Position numbers and translations under genes: made by a program. Below are positions 46,547 through 55,457 of a stretch of DNA of 64,000 nucleotides, piece by piece; within the stretch, counting starts at the first letter, position 1, and each line of letters opens with the position of its first letter. Below the pieces are notes generated by a model. That model made no database searches and was not told where the DNA came from. It was given only the letters and a program-made list of their open reading frames with translations. The stretch spans positions 2,684,400-2,748,399 of the forward strand of contig NZ_SJEV01000001.1 of NCBI RefSeq assembly GCF_008642235.1, given 5' to 3'. Source of the DNA: Planctomonas psychrotolerans (GTDB lineage Bacteria > Actinomycetota > Actinomycetes > Actinomycetales > Microbacteriaceae).

Positions 46547-49032
46547 AGCTCGGGCGCGGTCACGTCCTCGGGCGCCTTGTCCGGGCGCCAGCCTCGCCAG
46601 CTCGGCTGACGGAGACGCCTCGTCGAGGTCCACTCCGCGAACTCGACCTCGCCGACCAGCGTGGGGCGGACCCAGTGCGCATCGGAGGCGTCGAGTCTCG
46701 GTACATCGATCATCGGGTTGGTCTTCCGCTCCAACGGGGCCAGCCGACGCGCGATAGCGTCGAGCTCGCTGTCCCGGAAGCCGGTGCCCACGCGCCCGAC
46801 ATAGCGGAGCCCGTCGGAGTCGGGCACCGCGAGCAGCAGCGAACCCACACCATTGGCCCGCCGGCCCTTACCGGGACGCCATCCTCCGATCACCACCTCC
46901 TGATGCAGGCTGTGCTTGATCTTGACCCACGCGCGCGAGCGCACGCCGCCGGAGTAGGTGCTGTCCCGCCGCTTGGCGAGAACCCCCTCGAGATTCAGGG
47001 CCCTGCTGCTGTCGATCGCATCGGCGAGGGCTCCATCGAAGGCCGGAGGAACCTGCACCACCCCGTTGCGGCGGTCGGTCACGATGTCGAGCAGGGCCGC
47101 GCGGCGTTCGTCGTAGGTCCGGCCGAGCAGCGACTCGCCGCCGATCTCCAGCGCGTCGAACAGCAGGAAGTGCACCGGCACGCGCGACCGGGCGCGCTGA
47201 ACGTCCGCGGCCTTGGTGAGGTTCATCCGCTCCTGCAGACGCCCGAAGTCCGGTCGCCCACCGGCGAGTGCGACGATCTCGCCGTCCAGGACGGCTGACC
47301 GCGCACCCACGACATCGACGAGTTCCTGCAGTTCGGGGTAGGTGCGGGTGAGGTCGTTGGTGTTCCGACTGAGCAGCCGGACGTCGCCGTCCTCCACGAA
47401 GGCGAGGGCCCGGATGCCGTCCCACTTCATCTCGAACGCCCAGTTCTCGACGTCCGGCAGGTCGGCGGGAGTCCCCGCGGTGGCGAGCATCGGGGCGAGG
47501 GTCCCTCGTGCGTCGCGAGTCGCGCTCCGTCCGGTGCTCGGGGTCGCGGTGGCGCGCTTCATCGAGCCGGATGCCGCCCGCACCTTCGGGGCCGTGCCGT
47601 CCATGAGGTGCATCAGCCAGTTATTGGCGGCGCGCCCGTTCCCTCCGGTGTGGATCAGCGCGTACCGTTTGGGGTCGCCCATGCCCGCCTCGCCCTTGCG
47701 ACCGTGCAGGGTGACGATGACCTCTTTGCCCTCCCGCCACTTCTCCTCCTCGTAATCGCCGTACTCCCAGATCGTCACCTCGCCCGCACCGTACTCACCG
47801 TGCGGGATGGTGCCCTCGAACTCCCCGTACTCCAGCGGGTGATCCTCGGTCTGCACGGCGAGGTGATTCTCCGTGGTGCTCGTCGGCAGCCCTTTCGGCA
47901 CCGCCCAGCTCACCAGGACGCCGTCGTGCTCGAGGCGGAAGTCGTAGTGCAGGCGTCGGGCGTGATGTTCCTGCACCACGAAGGACCTGCCCTCGGTGGT
48001 CGGAGGCGCCTCATCGGGCACCGGCTCGCTCGTCTTCGTCTTGTCGCGCATGCTGCGGTATTTCGCCAGCCGATCCCGAGTCGCGGGTGCGGCCTCGACG
48101 GCGTCCGAGTGCGACGGGGTCGGCTCCGGCGATGCCAGGTGTCCGGCGGTGAGCCCGGCGAGGGGATCCGCATCCCGCTCCATCCGGTCCATCACCTCGG
48201 AGTACTCGAGATGCCGCAACTCGGGCGACTCCAGCTCACGCCAGGTGCGCGGCAGGGCGACGGTGGGACGGGAGCGACCGCGCAGCGAGTACGGCGCGAT
48301 CGTGGTCTTGTTGCCGTTGTTCTGACTCCAGTCGACGAGCACCTTGCCCGTGCGCAGGGTCTTCTTCATGTCGCTGACCACGAGGTCGGGATGGTCCGCT
48401 TCGAGCGCTCGGGCGAGTTCGTGCGCGACGGCGGACACCTCGTCGGAGGTCAGGGACCCGTCGATGGCCGCGTAGAGGTGGATGCCCTTGCTGCCGCTGG
48501 TGACGGGCATCGGGTCGAGCCCCATGTCGGTCAGGATCGACCGCGCGAGCCGGGCGACGTCCACGCACTCCGCCAACCCGGCACCCTCGCCCGGGTCGAG
48601 GTCGAGCACCAGCCGGTCGGGGTTCCGGCGCTCACCGGTACGACCGAACTGCCACTGCGGCACGTGGATCTCGAGGGCGGCGATCTGCGCCAACCACATC
48701 AGCGTGGCAAGGTCGTTCAGTAGCGGGTACTCGTTCGACGAGGTGCGGTGCTCAATGCTGCGGCGGGCCACCCACCGCGGCGTGCCGGCATCGAGGTTCT
48801 TCTGGAAGAAGACCTCGCCGGGGTGCTCGGCGGTGCCGACGCCGTGCACCCAGCGCTTGCGGGTGACCGGACGATTGCGGACGTGCGGGAGGAGGTGGTC
48901 GGCGACGGCGGCGTAGTACGACAGCACGTCGCCCTTGGTCGTCCCGGTCTCCGGGTACAGGACCTTGTCGAGGTTGGTCAGCGTGAGCCGATGCCCGTCG
49001 ATTGTGACGACTTGCTCGTCTTTGGTCGCCAT
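46543..49032 (-). CDS. ligD: ATP-dependent DNA ligase LigD (polymerase-phosphoesterase-ligase)
   Basis: An 829-residue repair enzyme in the mycobacterial domain order. The polymerase domain (1-300) has the catalytic pair Asp144/Asp146 in LDLDPGEG and the SGSKGIHLYA stretch. The phosphoesterase domain (~350-480) has HHARRLHYDFRLEHDG and HGEYGAGEVTIW. The ligase domain (~512-829) has nucleotidyl Lys536 in EMKWDGIRAL. It seals double-strand breaks with Ku in non-homologous end joining. GGAG lies four bases before the ATG. Its start is only 20 bp from that of the divergent ku gene. Confidence 0.95.
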   Translation of the reverse strand: MATKDEQVVTIDGHRLTLTNLDKVLYPETGTTKGDVLSYYAAVADHLLPHVRNRPVTRKRWVHGVGTAEHPGEVFFQKNLDAGTPRWVARRSIEHRTSSNEYPLLNDLATLMWLAQIAALEIHVPQWQFGRTGERRNPDRLVLDLDPGEGAGLAECVDVARLARSILTDMGLDPMPVTSGSKGIHLYAAIDGSLTSDEVSAVAHELARALEADHPDLVVSDMKKTLRTGKVLVDWSQNNGNKTTIAPYSLRGRSRPTVALPRTWRELESPELRHLEYSEVMDRMERDADPLAGLTAGHLASPEPTPSHSDAVEAAPATRDRLAKYRSMRDKTKTSEPVPDEAPPTTEGRSFVVQEHHARRLHYDFRLEHDGVLVSWAVPKGLPTSTTENHLAVQTEDHPLEYGEFEGTIPHGEYGAGEVTIWEYGDYEEEKWREGKEVIVTLHGRKGEAGMGDPKRYALIHTGGNGRAANNWLMHLMDGTAPKVRAASGSMKRATATPSTGRSATRDARGTLAPMLATAGTPADLPDVENWAFEMKWDGIRALAFVEDGDVRLLSRNTNDLTRTYPELQELVDVVGARSAVLDGEIVALAGGRPDFGRLQERMNLTKAADVQRARSRVPVHFLLFDALEIGGESLLGRTYDERRAALLDIVTDRRNGVVQVPPAFDGALADAIDSSRALNLEGVLAKRRDSTYSGGVRSRAWVKIKHSLHQEVVIGGWRPGKGRRANGVGSLLLAVPDSDGLRYVGRVGTGFRDSELDAIARRLAPLERKTNPMIDVPRLDASDAHWVRPTLVGEVEFAEWTSTRRLRQPSWRGWRPDKAPEDVTAPEL

Positions 49033-49052
49033 AACACTCCATCATTGAACGT
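49033..49052. promoter_or_regulatory. 20-bp ligD-ku divergent intergenic segment
   Basis: Only 20 bases separate the two start codons. This is too short for two full promoters, so each promoter must extend into the other gene or the transcripts must be nearly leaderless. On the minus strand GGAG precedes ligD; on the plus strand no ribosome-binding site is visible before ku. Confidence 0.7.
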
Positions 49053-50117
49053 ATGAGATCCATCTGGAAGGGCGCGATCACGTTCGGCCTCGTGAACGTG
49101 CCGGTCAAGCTGTACAGCGCCACCGAAGATCATGACGTGTCGCTGCATCAGGTGCATGACGAGGATGGTGGACGCATCCGGTACCAACGCCGCTGCGAGA
49201 TCTGCGGCAACGTCGTGGACTACCAGCACATCGACAAGGCGTACGACGACGGCGAGCACACCGTGGTCATCACCCGTGAGGACCTGAAGTCCCTGCCCGA
49301 GGAGCGCAGCCGGGAGATCGATGTGGTGGAGTTCGTGCCCAGCGAGCAGGTCGACCCGATCATGTACGACCGCAGCTACTTCCTCGAACCCGACTCGGCG
49401 TCGCCGAAGGCGTATGCGTTGTTGCGGGAGACGCTCGAGAAGACGGATCGCACCGCCATCGTGCACTTCGCCCTGCGGCAGAAGACCCGCCTCGCCGCGC
49501 TCCGCGTGCGCGGCGATGTGCTGGTGCTGCAGACGCTGCTCTGGGACGACGAGGTGCGGGAGGCCACGTTCCCGGCGCTGGACGAGCGGGTGACTCTGTC
49601 GGCGAAGGAACTGCAGATGTCATCGCAGCTCGTGAAGAGTTTCGAGAGCGACTTCGAACCGGGCAAGTTCACCGACGACTACCAGGAGCAGTTGCGCGAG
49701 CTCATCGAGGCCAAGATCGAGCAGGGCGACACCTTCGACACCGCCGCCACCTTCGGCGAGGCCGAGGAGGGCGACGGCGGCGGCGAGGTGCTCGACCTCA
49801 TGGAGGCGCTGCGACGCAGCGTGGAGAAGAACCGGGCCTCGTCGGGTGGGAAAGCCACGAGCTCCGGTGCGAAGGACGCACCCGCGGCGTCGTCGGATTC
49901 GGACGACGACGACGACGAAAGCGCCGACGCGGACGCACCGCCGAAGCGGAAGCCCGCGGCGGGGAGGAAGGCCGCGCCGAAGGCGTCGGACGAGAAGCCG
50001 GCGCGCAAGACTCCGGCGAGGAAGAAGGCCCCGGCGACAACGGCGTCGGCGGACGCGGAGAACGAGTCCGACGGCGCCGAGCCCGAGAAGAAGAAGCCGA
50101 GGCGCAAGAGCGCCTGA
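49053..50117 (+). CDS. ku: non-homologous end-joining protein Ku
   Basis: A 354-residue Ku with the bacterial core (1-265): RSIWKGAITFGLVNVPVKLYSAT, QRRCEICGNVVDYQHIDKAYD and SYFLEPD. It forms a ring homodimer on DNA ends and recruits LigD. A Lys/Ala/Asp-rich tail of ~85 residues (KRKPAAGRKAAPKASDEKPARK) follows, typical of extended actinobacterial Ku tails, which aid DNA binding. It is divergent from ligD. Confidence 0.95.
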   Translation: MRSIWKGAITFGLVNVPVKLYSATEDHDVSLHQVHDEDGGRIRYQRRCEICGNVVDYQHIDKAYDDGEHTVVITREDLKSLPEERSREIDVVEFVPSEQVDPIMYDRSYFLEPDSASPKAYALLRETLEKTDRTAIVHFALRQKTRLAALRVRGDVLVLQTLLWDDEVREATFPALDERVTLSAKELQMSSQLVKSFESDFEPGKFTDDYQEQLRELIEAKIEQGDTFDTAATFGEAEEGDGGGEVLDLMEALRRSVEKNRASSGGKATSSGAKDAPAASSDSDDDDDESADADAPPKRKPAAGRKAAPKASDEKPARKTPARKKAPATTASADAENESDGAEPEKKKPRRKSA

Positions 50118-50152
50118 GCGACACGTCGCCCCCGGTACTAGACTGGTGGCGA

Positions 50153-50240
50153 ACACGGGAGTCCGGTGAGCCGGGCTGAGAGGAAGATCACCAATCTTCG
50201 ACCGTCGAACCTGATCTGGGTCATGCCAGCGCAGGGAGAT
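50153..50240 (+). promoter_or_regulatory. TPP riboswitch (THI element)
   Basis: The conserved pieces are in order: ACACGGGAGTCC (50153-50164), GGGCTGAGAGG (50173-50183), then CCTGATCTGGGTCATGCCAG (50210-50229) and GCGCAGGGA. Downstream, CACCGG/CCGGT-type pairing at 50257-50276 and GGTCGG/CCGACC at 50269-50284 are mutually exclusive hairpins that could form the expression platform. Thiamine pyrophosphate would turn off the transporter operon that follows. Confidence 0.93.
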
Positions 50241-50318
50241 GATTTCTCTGGGTAGCCACCGGCCAACCGGTCGGTGCCCCGACCCGTGCCTGTCTTTCTC
50301 ACGGAAGGGGCACGAATC

Positions 50319-50954
50319 GTGCACGAATCGACCACCACCGCAACTACCACACCGTCGGGCCGCCGCACCCGCCCGAACCCGCGCTGGCGGGTCGTGGACA
50401 TCGTCGTCGCCAGCGTGATCGGGGTCGCCTCCGGCCTCATCTTCGTGGCGTGGAACGTGGCCTACAACCCGCTCAGTGCACCGCTCGAGGTCCTGCTTCC
50501 CGGCCTGCAGGCGCTGCTCGGCGGCGGCTGGCTGTTCGCGGGCGTTCTCGCGGGGCTCATCATCCGTAAACCGGGCGCCGCGCTGTACGGCGAACTGGTC
50601 GCGGCCGCGGTGTCCGCCCTCGTGGGCAACCAGTGGGGGGCGTCGACGCTGCTCTCAGGGCTCGTGCAGGGACTCGGGGCCGAGCTGGTGTTCGCCCTCT
50701 TCCTCTACGCGAACTGGCGCGCGTACGTGGCCGTGCTGGCGGGCGCCGGTGCGGGCGTGGCGCTGGCCGTCAACGACCTCATCAACTACTACGCGGGAGC
50801 GTCGCTGACCTTCGCGATCATCTACACCGTGTGCGCCGTCGTGTCCGGAGCCGTTCTCGCGGGGCTGCTGTCGTACCTCGCCGCCCGCGGGCTCGCTCGC
50901 ACCGGCGCCCTCGACCGGTTCGCCTCGGGCCGCGAGGTCCGGGCGCGCGTCTGA
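50319..50954 (+). CDS. ykoE: ECF transporter substrate-binding component, YkoE type (HMP/thiamine)
   Basis: A 211-residue membrane protein with six helices, starting RWRVVDIVVASVIGVASGLIFVAWN and containing GNQWGASTLLSGLVQGLGAELVFAL, which mark YkoE. It captures hydroxymethylpyrimidine or thiamine. The GTG at 50319 follows GGAAGGGG. It sits directly behind the TPP riboswitch and is followed by the ATPase and EcfT genes, giving a complete YkoEDC-type importer. Confidence 0.9.
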   Translation: MHESTTTATTTPSGRRTRPNPRWRVVDIVVASVIGVASGLIFVAWNVAYNPLSAPLEVLLPGLQALLGGGWLFAGVLAGLIIRKPGAALYGELVAAAVSALVGNQWGASTLLSGLVQGLGAELVFALFLYANWRAYVAVLAGAGAGVALAVNDLINYYAGASLTFAIIYTVCAVVSGAVLAGLLSYLAARGLARTGALDRFASGREVRARV

Positions 50955-50977
50955 TCCGTCCTATTCCCGCACCGATC

Positions 50978-52474
50978 ATGCCCTCCTTCCCGTCCCGGTC
51001 CGGTGGCGCCGCCGTGCGCGCCCGCGGTTGGGGGTGGCGGCACGCGAGCCGCCGGGCATGGTCGGTGTCCGACCTCGACCTCGCCATCCAGCCGGGGGAG
51101 CGCGTCCTCCTCCTCGGCGCGAGCGGCGCCGGGAAATCGACCGTGCTCTCCGCACTCGCGGGCGTGCTCGGGGACGCCGACGAGGGCGAGACGCGCGGTG
51201 AACTCACCGTGGACGGATCGACACCCGACGCGGCGCGGGGCCGGGTCGGGCTGCTCCTGCAGGACCCGGACTCGCAGGTGATCCTCGCGCGGGTGGGCGA
51301 CGATGTGGCCTTCGGATGCGAGAACCTCCGAGTACCGCGGGACGAGATCTGGCGCCGGGTGACCGCCTCACTCGACGCGGTCGGGCTCGACGTTCCCCTC
51401 GACGCATCGACGTCCGACCTGTCGGGAGGCCAGAAGCAGCGGCTCGCCCTCGCGGGGGTGCTCGCCATGCGTCCGGGGCTGCTGCTTCTCGACGAGCCGA
51501 CCGCGAATCTCGATCCGGACGGCGTGCGGGAGGTGCGGGACGCCGTGGCCCGGGTGCTGGCGCACAGCGAAGCGACCCTGATCGTGGTCGAGCACCGGGT
51601 GGACGTGTGGCGGGACCTCGTCGACCGCGTGGTGGTGCTCGCGCCGCGGGGCGGTGTGCTCGCCGATGGTACCCCGAACGACGTGCTCGGACGGCAGGGT
51701 GCCGCGCTCGCGGACTCGGGCGTGTGGGTGACCGAGCATGCGCCGGTGGCGCCCCGACGGGAGCGCGGAGCGGAACGCGGGGGACTCCTGCGCGCCGCGG
51801 ACCTGGCCGTCGGCCGCGCAGCGGGCCGGGCGATCGCGTCCGGTATCGCTCTCGACGTCGCCGCCGGAACGGCGACCGCGATCACCGGCCCCAACGGGGC
51901 CGGCAAGTCCACGCTGGGTCTCACCCTGGCGGGTCTGCTCCCGCCGGTGTCGGGTTCCCTGACCGCCACGCCGCTGCTCGCCGACGGTGTGCGCACCTCG
52001 CCGATCCGGTGGCGATCGCGCGACCTGCTCACCCGCATCGGCACGGTGTTCCAGGACCCGGAGCACCAGTTCCTCGCCTCCACCGTGCGCAGCGAACTCG
52101 AGGTCGGTCCCCGCGCCCTCGGACTGTCTTCCGCCGAAATGACCGCCCGTGTCGACGAGCTGCTGGCGCGGCTCCGCCTCGACGCGCTCGCCGACGCGAA
52201 TCCGTTCACCCTGTCGGGTGGCGAGAAGCGGCGGTTGAGCGTGGCGACCGTGCTGGCCACCCGTCCCCGTGTGCTCGTCCTCGACGAACCGACCTTCGGG
52301 CAGGACGCCCGCACCTGGCGGGAGCTCGTCCAGCTCCTCTCCGCCCTGGTGACCGACGGGTCGGCGGTGGTGTCGATCACCCATGACGAGCACTTCGTGC
52401 GCGCTCTCGCCGATCGCGAGTTCCGCATGATGCGGGGGAGCGGTGCCGTCGCGCGGCTCGAGGAGGTGCGATGA
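50978..52474 (+). CDS. ykoD: ECF transporter ATPase with two fused ABC domains (YkoD type)
   Basis: A 498-residue double ATPase. Domain 1 has Walker A GASGAGKST (~48-56), signature LSGGQKQR and Walker B LLLLDEPTANLD. Domain 2 has GPNGAGKST (~308-316), LSGGEKRR and VLVLDEPTFGQD. The two domains replace separate EcfA1 and EcfA2. It powers uptake through YkoE and EcfT. The start at 50978 lacks a clear ribosome-binding site. The stop overlaps the EcfT start (ATGA). Confidence 0.92.
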   Translation: MPSFPSRSGGAAVRARGWGWRHASRRAWSVSDLDLAIQPGERVLLLGASGAGKSTVLSALAGVLGDADEGETRGELTVDGSTPDAARGRVGLLLQDPDSQVILARVGDDVAFGCENLRVPRDEIWRRVTASLDAVGLDVPLDASTSDLSGGQKQRLALAGVLAMRPGLLLLDEPTANLDPDGVREVRDAVARVLAHSEATLIVVEHRVDVWRDLVDRVVVLAPRGGVLADGTPNDVLGRQGAALADSGVWVTEHAPVAPRRERGAERGGLLRAADLAVGRAAGRAIASGIALDVAAGTATAITGPNGAGKSTLGLTLAGLLPPVSGSLTATPLLADGVRTSPIRWRSRDLLTRIGTVFQDPEHQFLASTVRSELEVGPRALGLSSAEMTARVDELLARLRLDALADANPFTLSGGEKRRLSVATVLATRPRVLVLDEPTFGQDARTWRELVQLLSALVTDGSAVVSITHDEHFVRALADREFRMMRGSGAVARLEEVR

Positions 52475-53253
52475 GCGTATTCGAGGCCCCGGCGGTGCGC
52501 GCGGGCGTGGGGTCGGTCAATCCTGTCGCGAAGCTCGCGACGGCCCTGATCCTCTCTCTCGCCTTGATCCTCTCCCTCGACACCGTGTCCGCGTCCGTGG
52601 CGCTCCTGCTGGAGATCCCGCTGCTGCTGTGGGCGGGGTTGCCGCTCCGCACCTTCTTCCTGCGGACCCTGCCGGTGTGGATCGCCGCTCCCGGCGCCGC
52701 CCTCACCATCGCTCTGTACGGCCAGACCAGCGGGGACGTGTACTTCCGGTTCCTCCTAATCGTGGTGTCGGACGGCTCGCTGGAACTCGCCTTCGCCACG
52801 TTCCTGCGCATCCTCGCCGTGGGGCTCCCCGCCGTCGTCCTGTTCGTGACGGTGGATCCGACGGATCTCGCCGACGGGCTCGGTCAGGTGGTGCGGCTGC
52901 CGAGCCGTTTCGTGCTGGGTGCCTTGGCCGGTCTCCGCCTCGTCGGACTGTTCGTGGCGGACTGGCGGTCCCTCGAGCTCGCCCGTCGCGCGCGGGGCGT
53001 CGCCGACCGGGGACGGGTGAAGCGATTCGCCTCCCAGGCGTTCGCCCTCCTCGTGTTGTCCATCCGCCGGGGGAGCAAGTTGGCGACCGCCATGGAGGCG
53101 CGGGGGTTCGGTGCGTCGAACGACCGTACCTGGGCCAGGCCGTCGCCGTTCGGCGTTCGCGAGGTGCTGCTCATGCTGACCGGTGCGGCGATCGCGGGGA
53201 CCGCCATCACCGTCGCGGTGCTGGCCGGGACGTGGAACTTCATTGGTTCCTGA
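52471..53253 (+). CDS. ykoC: ECF transporter transmembrane component EcfT (YkoC type)
   Basis: A 260-residue membrane protein. NPVAKLATALILSLALIL opens the fold, and two coupling motifs, ELARRARGVADRG and AMEARGFG, contact the ATPase. Several helices flank these motifs. It links the S component YkoE to the ATPase. The start overlaps the ATPase gene; 31 bases separate it from the kinase-like gene. Confidence 0.92.
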   Translation: MSVFEAPAVRAGVGSVNPVAKLATALILSLALILSLDTVSASVALLLEIPLLLWAGLPLRTFFLRTLPVWIAAPGAALTIALYGQTSGDVYFRFLLIVVSDGSLELAFATFLRILAVGLPAVVLFVTVDPTDLADGLGQVVRLPSRFVLGALAGLRLVGLFVADWRSLELARRARGVADRGRVKRFASQAFALLVLSIRRGSKLATAMEARGFGASNDRTWARPSPFGVREVLLMLTGAAIAGTAITVAVLAGTWNFIGS

Positions 53254-53284
53254 TCCCCGAGAGCGGAACACGGCAGGCGAGGTC

Positions 53285-53785
53285 ATGGCGGCCGCGCTCG
53301 CCAGCGGCACCCGCCCGATCGTGCTCATCGACGGTGGTTCGGGTGCGGGCAAGTCCACGCTCGCCTCGGCCCTCCTCGATCGGTGGCCCGGTCGGGTCTC
53401 GCTCGTGCGTCTCGACGATGTGTATCCGGGCTGGGACGGACTCGACGCGGCCAGCGAGCACGTGCGGGATCACGTGCTCGACTCGGCGACGCCGAGGTGG
53501 CAACGCTGGGACTGGGCAGCGGGTGCTCCCGCGGAGTGGCATGCCCTCGACCCGACGGTGCCCCTGATCGTCGAGGGGTCGGGCAGTCTCACCCGCGCGA
53601 ACCGGGCCGCGGCGACGCTCGGGGTCTGGGTGCACACCCCTCCGGAGGTCCGCAAGCGGCGGGCCCTGTCCCGCGACGGGAACGGATACCGTCCGCACTG
53701 GGACCGATGGGCCGCCCAGGAACGCCGCTTCGCAGAGCGGGAGCGTCCGCAGGAGCGCGCGGACGTCATGTTCTCCGGCCTCTGA
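53285..53785 (+). CDS. P-loop nucleoside/uridine-kinase-like protein
   Basis: A 166-residue protein with Walker A LIDGGSGAGKST, then LVRLDDVYPGW (a DDxYxxW-like element seen in uridine-kinase-type folds), LIVEGSGS and a basic helix RKRRALSRDG (lid). It probably phosphorylates a small molecule. GAGG precedes the ATG. Its place at the end of the TPP-controlled operon raises the possibility of a thiamine-linked substrate, but similar proteins occur elsewhere without thiamine genes. Not a member of the ThiD fold. Confidence 0.65.
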   Translation: MAAALASGTRPIVLIDGGSGAGKSTLASALLDRWPGRVSLVRLDDVYPGWDGLDAASEHVRDHVLDSATPRWQRWDWAAGAPAEWHALDPTVPLIVEGSGSLTRANRAAATLGVWVHTPPEVRKRRALSRDGNGYRPHWDRWAAQERRFAERERPQERADVMFSGL

Positions 53786-53844
53786 TGCGGTTCACCGCGC
53801 CCCTGTCGAACGGGCCGGGAACCGACGCGGAGTACCGTGGACAC

Positions 53845-54117
53845 ATGACCGATAGAACAGACAAGAACACCCGATACCTCGCCATCTTCAGCGACGGACC
53901 GCTCGAGGGAACCACCGAGACCCGCCTGCTGGAGAACGGCGAGTACGATCATCGCATCGGAGCAGCCGCCCACGTCGACAACTCCGACGCACTCTTCTGG
54001 TACCGCGCCACGGGGGACCGTGAGGTCGCCGGCGAGAAGCACGTCACGTACGCCTTCGAGCCCGAGGACAGCGACCCGGTTTCCACGAACGGCGAGGTCG
54101 ACTCGCTCAGCTTCTAG
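53845..54117 (+). CDS. hypothetical protein
   Basis: A 90-residue soluble protein that I do not recognise. It begins MTDRTDKNTRYLAIFSDGPLEG and has a likely beta-rich core (ETRLLENGEYDHRIGAAAHVDNSDALFWYRATGDREVAGEKHVTYAFE). It is acidic, with no membrane segment or cysteine. Its ATG is 59 bases after the kinase-like gene, so cotranscription is possible. The two reading frames show the same codon bias, supporting it as a gene. Confidence 0.6.
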   Translation: MTDRTDKNTRYLAIFSDGPLEGTTETRLLENGEYDHRIGAAAHVDNSDALFWYRATGDREVAGEKHVTYAFEPEDSDPVSTNGEVDSLSF

Positions 54118-54170
54118 TTCGGAGGTCCCGGCGATCACCCGTCGGGGCCTGGGCGGCAGCCGTCGACTGT

Positions 54171-55433
54171 TCAGTCGCCGCGCTCCGACAGAAGGCTGCC
54201 GACCATGGGCCCCGGGGAGAGGAGCCGCCACCCGGGGCCCGGGTCGGTCAGAGCCGCTGAGGCGACCAGCACGACCTCCCGCGTCGTCCCGTCGACCTCG
54301 TAGCGCAGCGTCCCGACTCGGTCGCCCGCGCGTACCGTCCGCAGGTCGTCGACCTGCACGTCGCCGTTCGCGGCGGCCCCCGACAGAGACTGCACCTCCA
54401 GCCCGTCCCGGGTCACGGCGGTGGTGGTCTGACCCCAGGCGCTGCGGTACTCCGCCACGGCCACTCCGGCGCCCACCAGAGACACCGCCTCCGCTCTGGC
54501 GCGGATACCGGTGAGGAACTCGTCCATGTCGACTTCGAGCGAGTCGTAGGAGGGCTGGCGCAGGAACGCCCCGTACACCGTGCGGGACGGTTCGTTCCCG
54601 CCGAGCGGCACGGCGAACAACAGGCAGACCCCGGCTGCGTCACTGAAGCTGCGGCTGATCCCGCGCACCCCGTCCACGACCCGGAAGTCGGCCTGGTTCG
54701 AGATCTCGTAGCCGCGGGTCGTCGTGACGACCGGGCTCTCCAACAGCTCGCTCAGCACCACGTTCCCCGCGGCCAGTTCGGCGAGACGTGCCATGTCCTC
54801 TGCCGTGCCCGTGTTGCGGTCGGTGAGGCCGGTCGGGTCGACGATCGTGGTGCGCGTCAGCCCGTGCGCGCTCAGCCAGTCGCCGGCTGCCGAAGCGTAG
54901 GCGTCGAGCGAGCCGAAGGCCCACCGGACGAGCGTGTCGGCGTGATTGTTGCTCGACCCGAGGACGACGGCCTGCAGTACCTCACGCTGCGTCCACGTAT
55001 CCCCCTCGACCACGGGAATGTTCCGGCCACCGGCGTCGCGGTAGTCGAGATAGGAGGCGTAGTCGTCGGACGTGATCGGGATGCTGTCGCCGGATCGGCC
55101 CGCCGCGAGCGGACGTTCGTCGAGCACCACGAGGGCGGCGACGACCTTCGACGCGCCGCCGATCGGGACCGGATCGGCGCTACCCGAGGTCGCCAGGGGA
55201 TCCGTCGCTCCATCCGCGTACACGGCGCTGGCACCGGGAACGGGCAGGGGCACCTCGGATGCCGCGCCGATTCCGGACGAGGCGGGGAGGTCGAGCATCC
55301 GCACCGACGCGACGGGCAGTGGAGGGAGCAGCGTCACCGGGCCGTACAGGCCGGCGGCGAGGATGAGGATGGTGCCGAGCGCCACGACGAGCGCGCGGCG
55401 TACACGCCGGTCGTTCCGCCCCGTTCGCGACAT
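54171..55433 (-). CDS. S11 (D-Ala-D-Ala carboxypeptidase)-like membrane protein, probably catalytically inactive
   Basis: A 420-residue protein with a basic N-terminus and one anchor (~14-38), then an extracytoplasmic S11-like domain (~45-310) and a C-terminal beta domain. The SxxK box aligns as GASK (residues 93-96), so the nucleophile Ser is replaced by Gly93. The SxN box is present (GSSNNHAD). The KTG region reads DGVRGIS, without KTG. The fold and size match D-alanyl-D-alanine carboxypeptidases, but two of three catalytic motifs are lost. It may bind peptidoglycan or regulate an active enzyme. Confidence 0.72.
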   Translation of the reverse strand: MSRTGRNDRRVRRALVVALGTILILAAGLYGPVTLLPPLPVASVRMLDLPASSGIGAASEVPLPVPGASAVYADGATDPLATSGSADPVPIGGASKVVAALVVLDERPLAAGRSGDSIPITSDDYASYLDYRDAGGRNIPVVEGDTWTQREVLQAVVLGSSNNHADTLVRWAFGSLDAYASAAGDWLSAHGLTRTTIVDPTGLTDRNTGTAEDMARLAELAAGNVVLSELLESPVVTTTRGYEISNQADFRVVDGVRGISRSFSDAAGVCLLFAVPLGGNEPSRTVYGAFLRQPSYDSLEVDMDEFLTGIRARAEAVSLVGAGVAVAEYRSAWGQTTTAVTRDGLEVQSLSGAAANGDVQVDDLRTVRAGDRVGTLRYEVDGTTREVVLVASAALTDPGPGWRLLSPGPMVGSLLSERGD

Positions 55434-55457
55434 GCGGCAAGGCTAGTGCGGGTGTCG

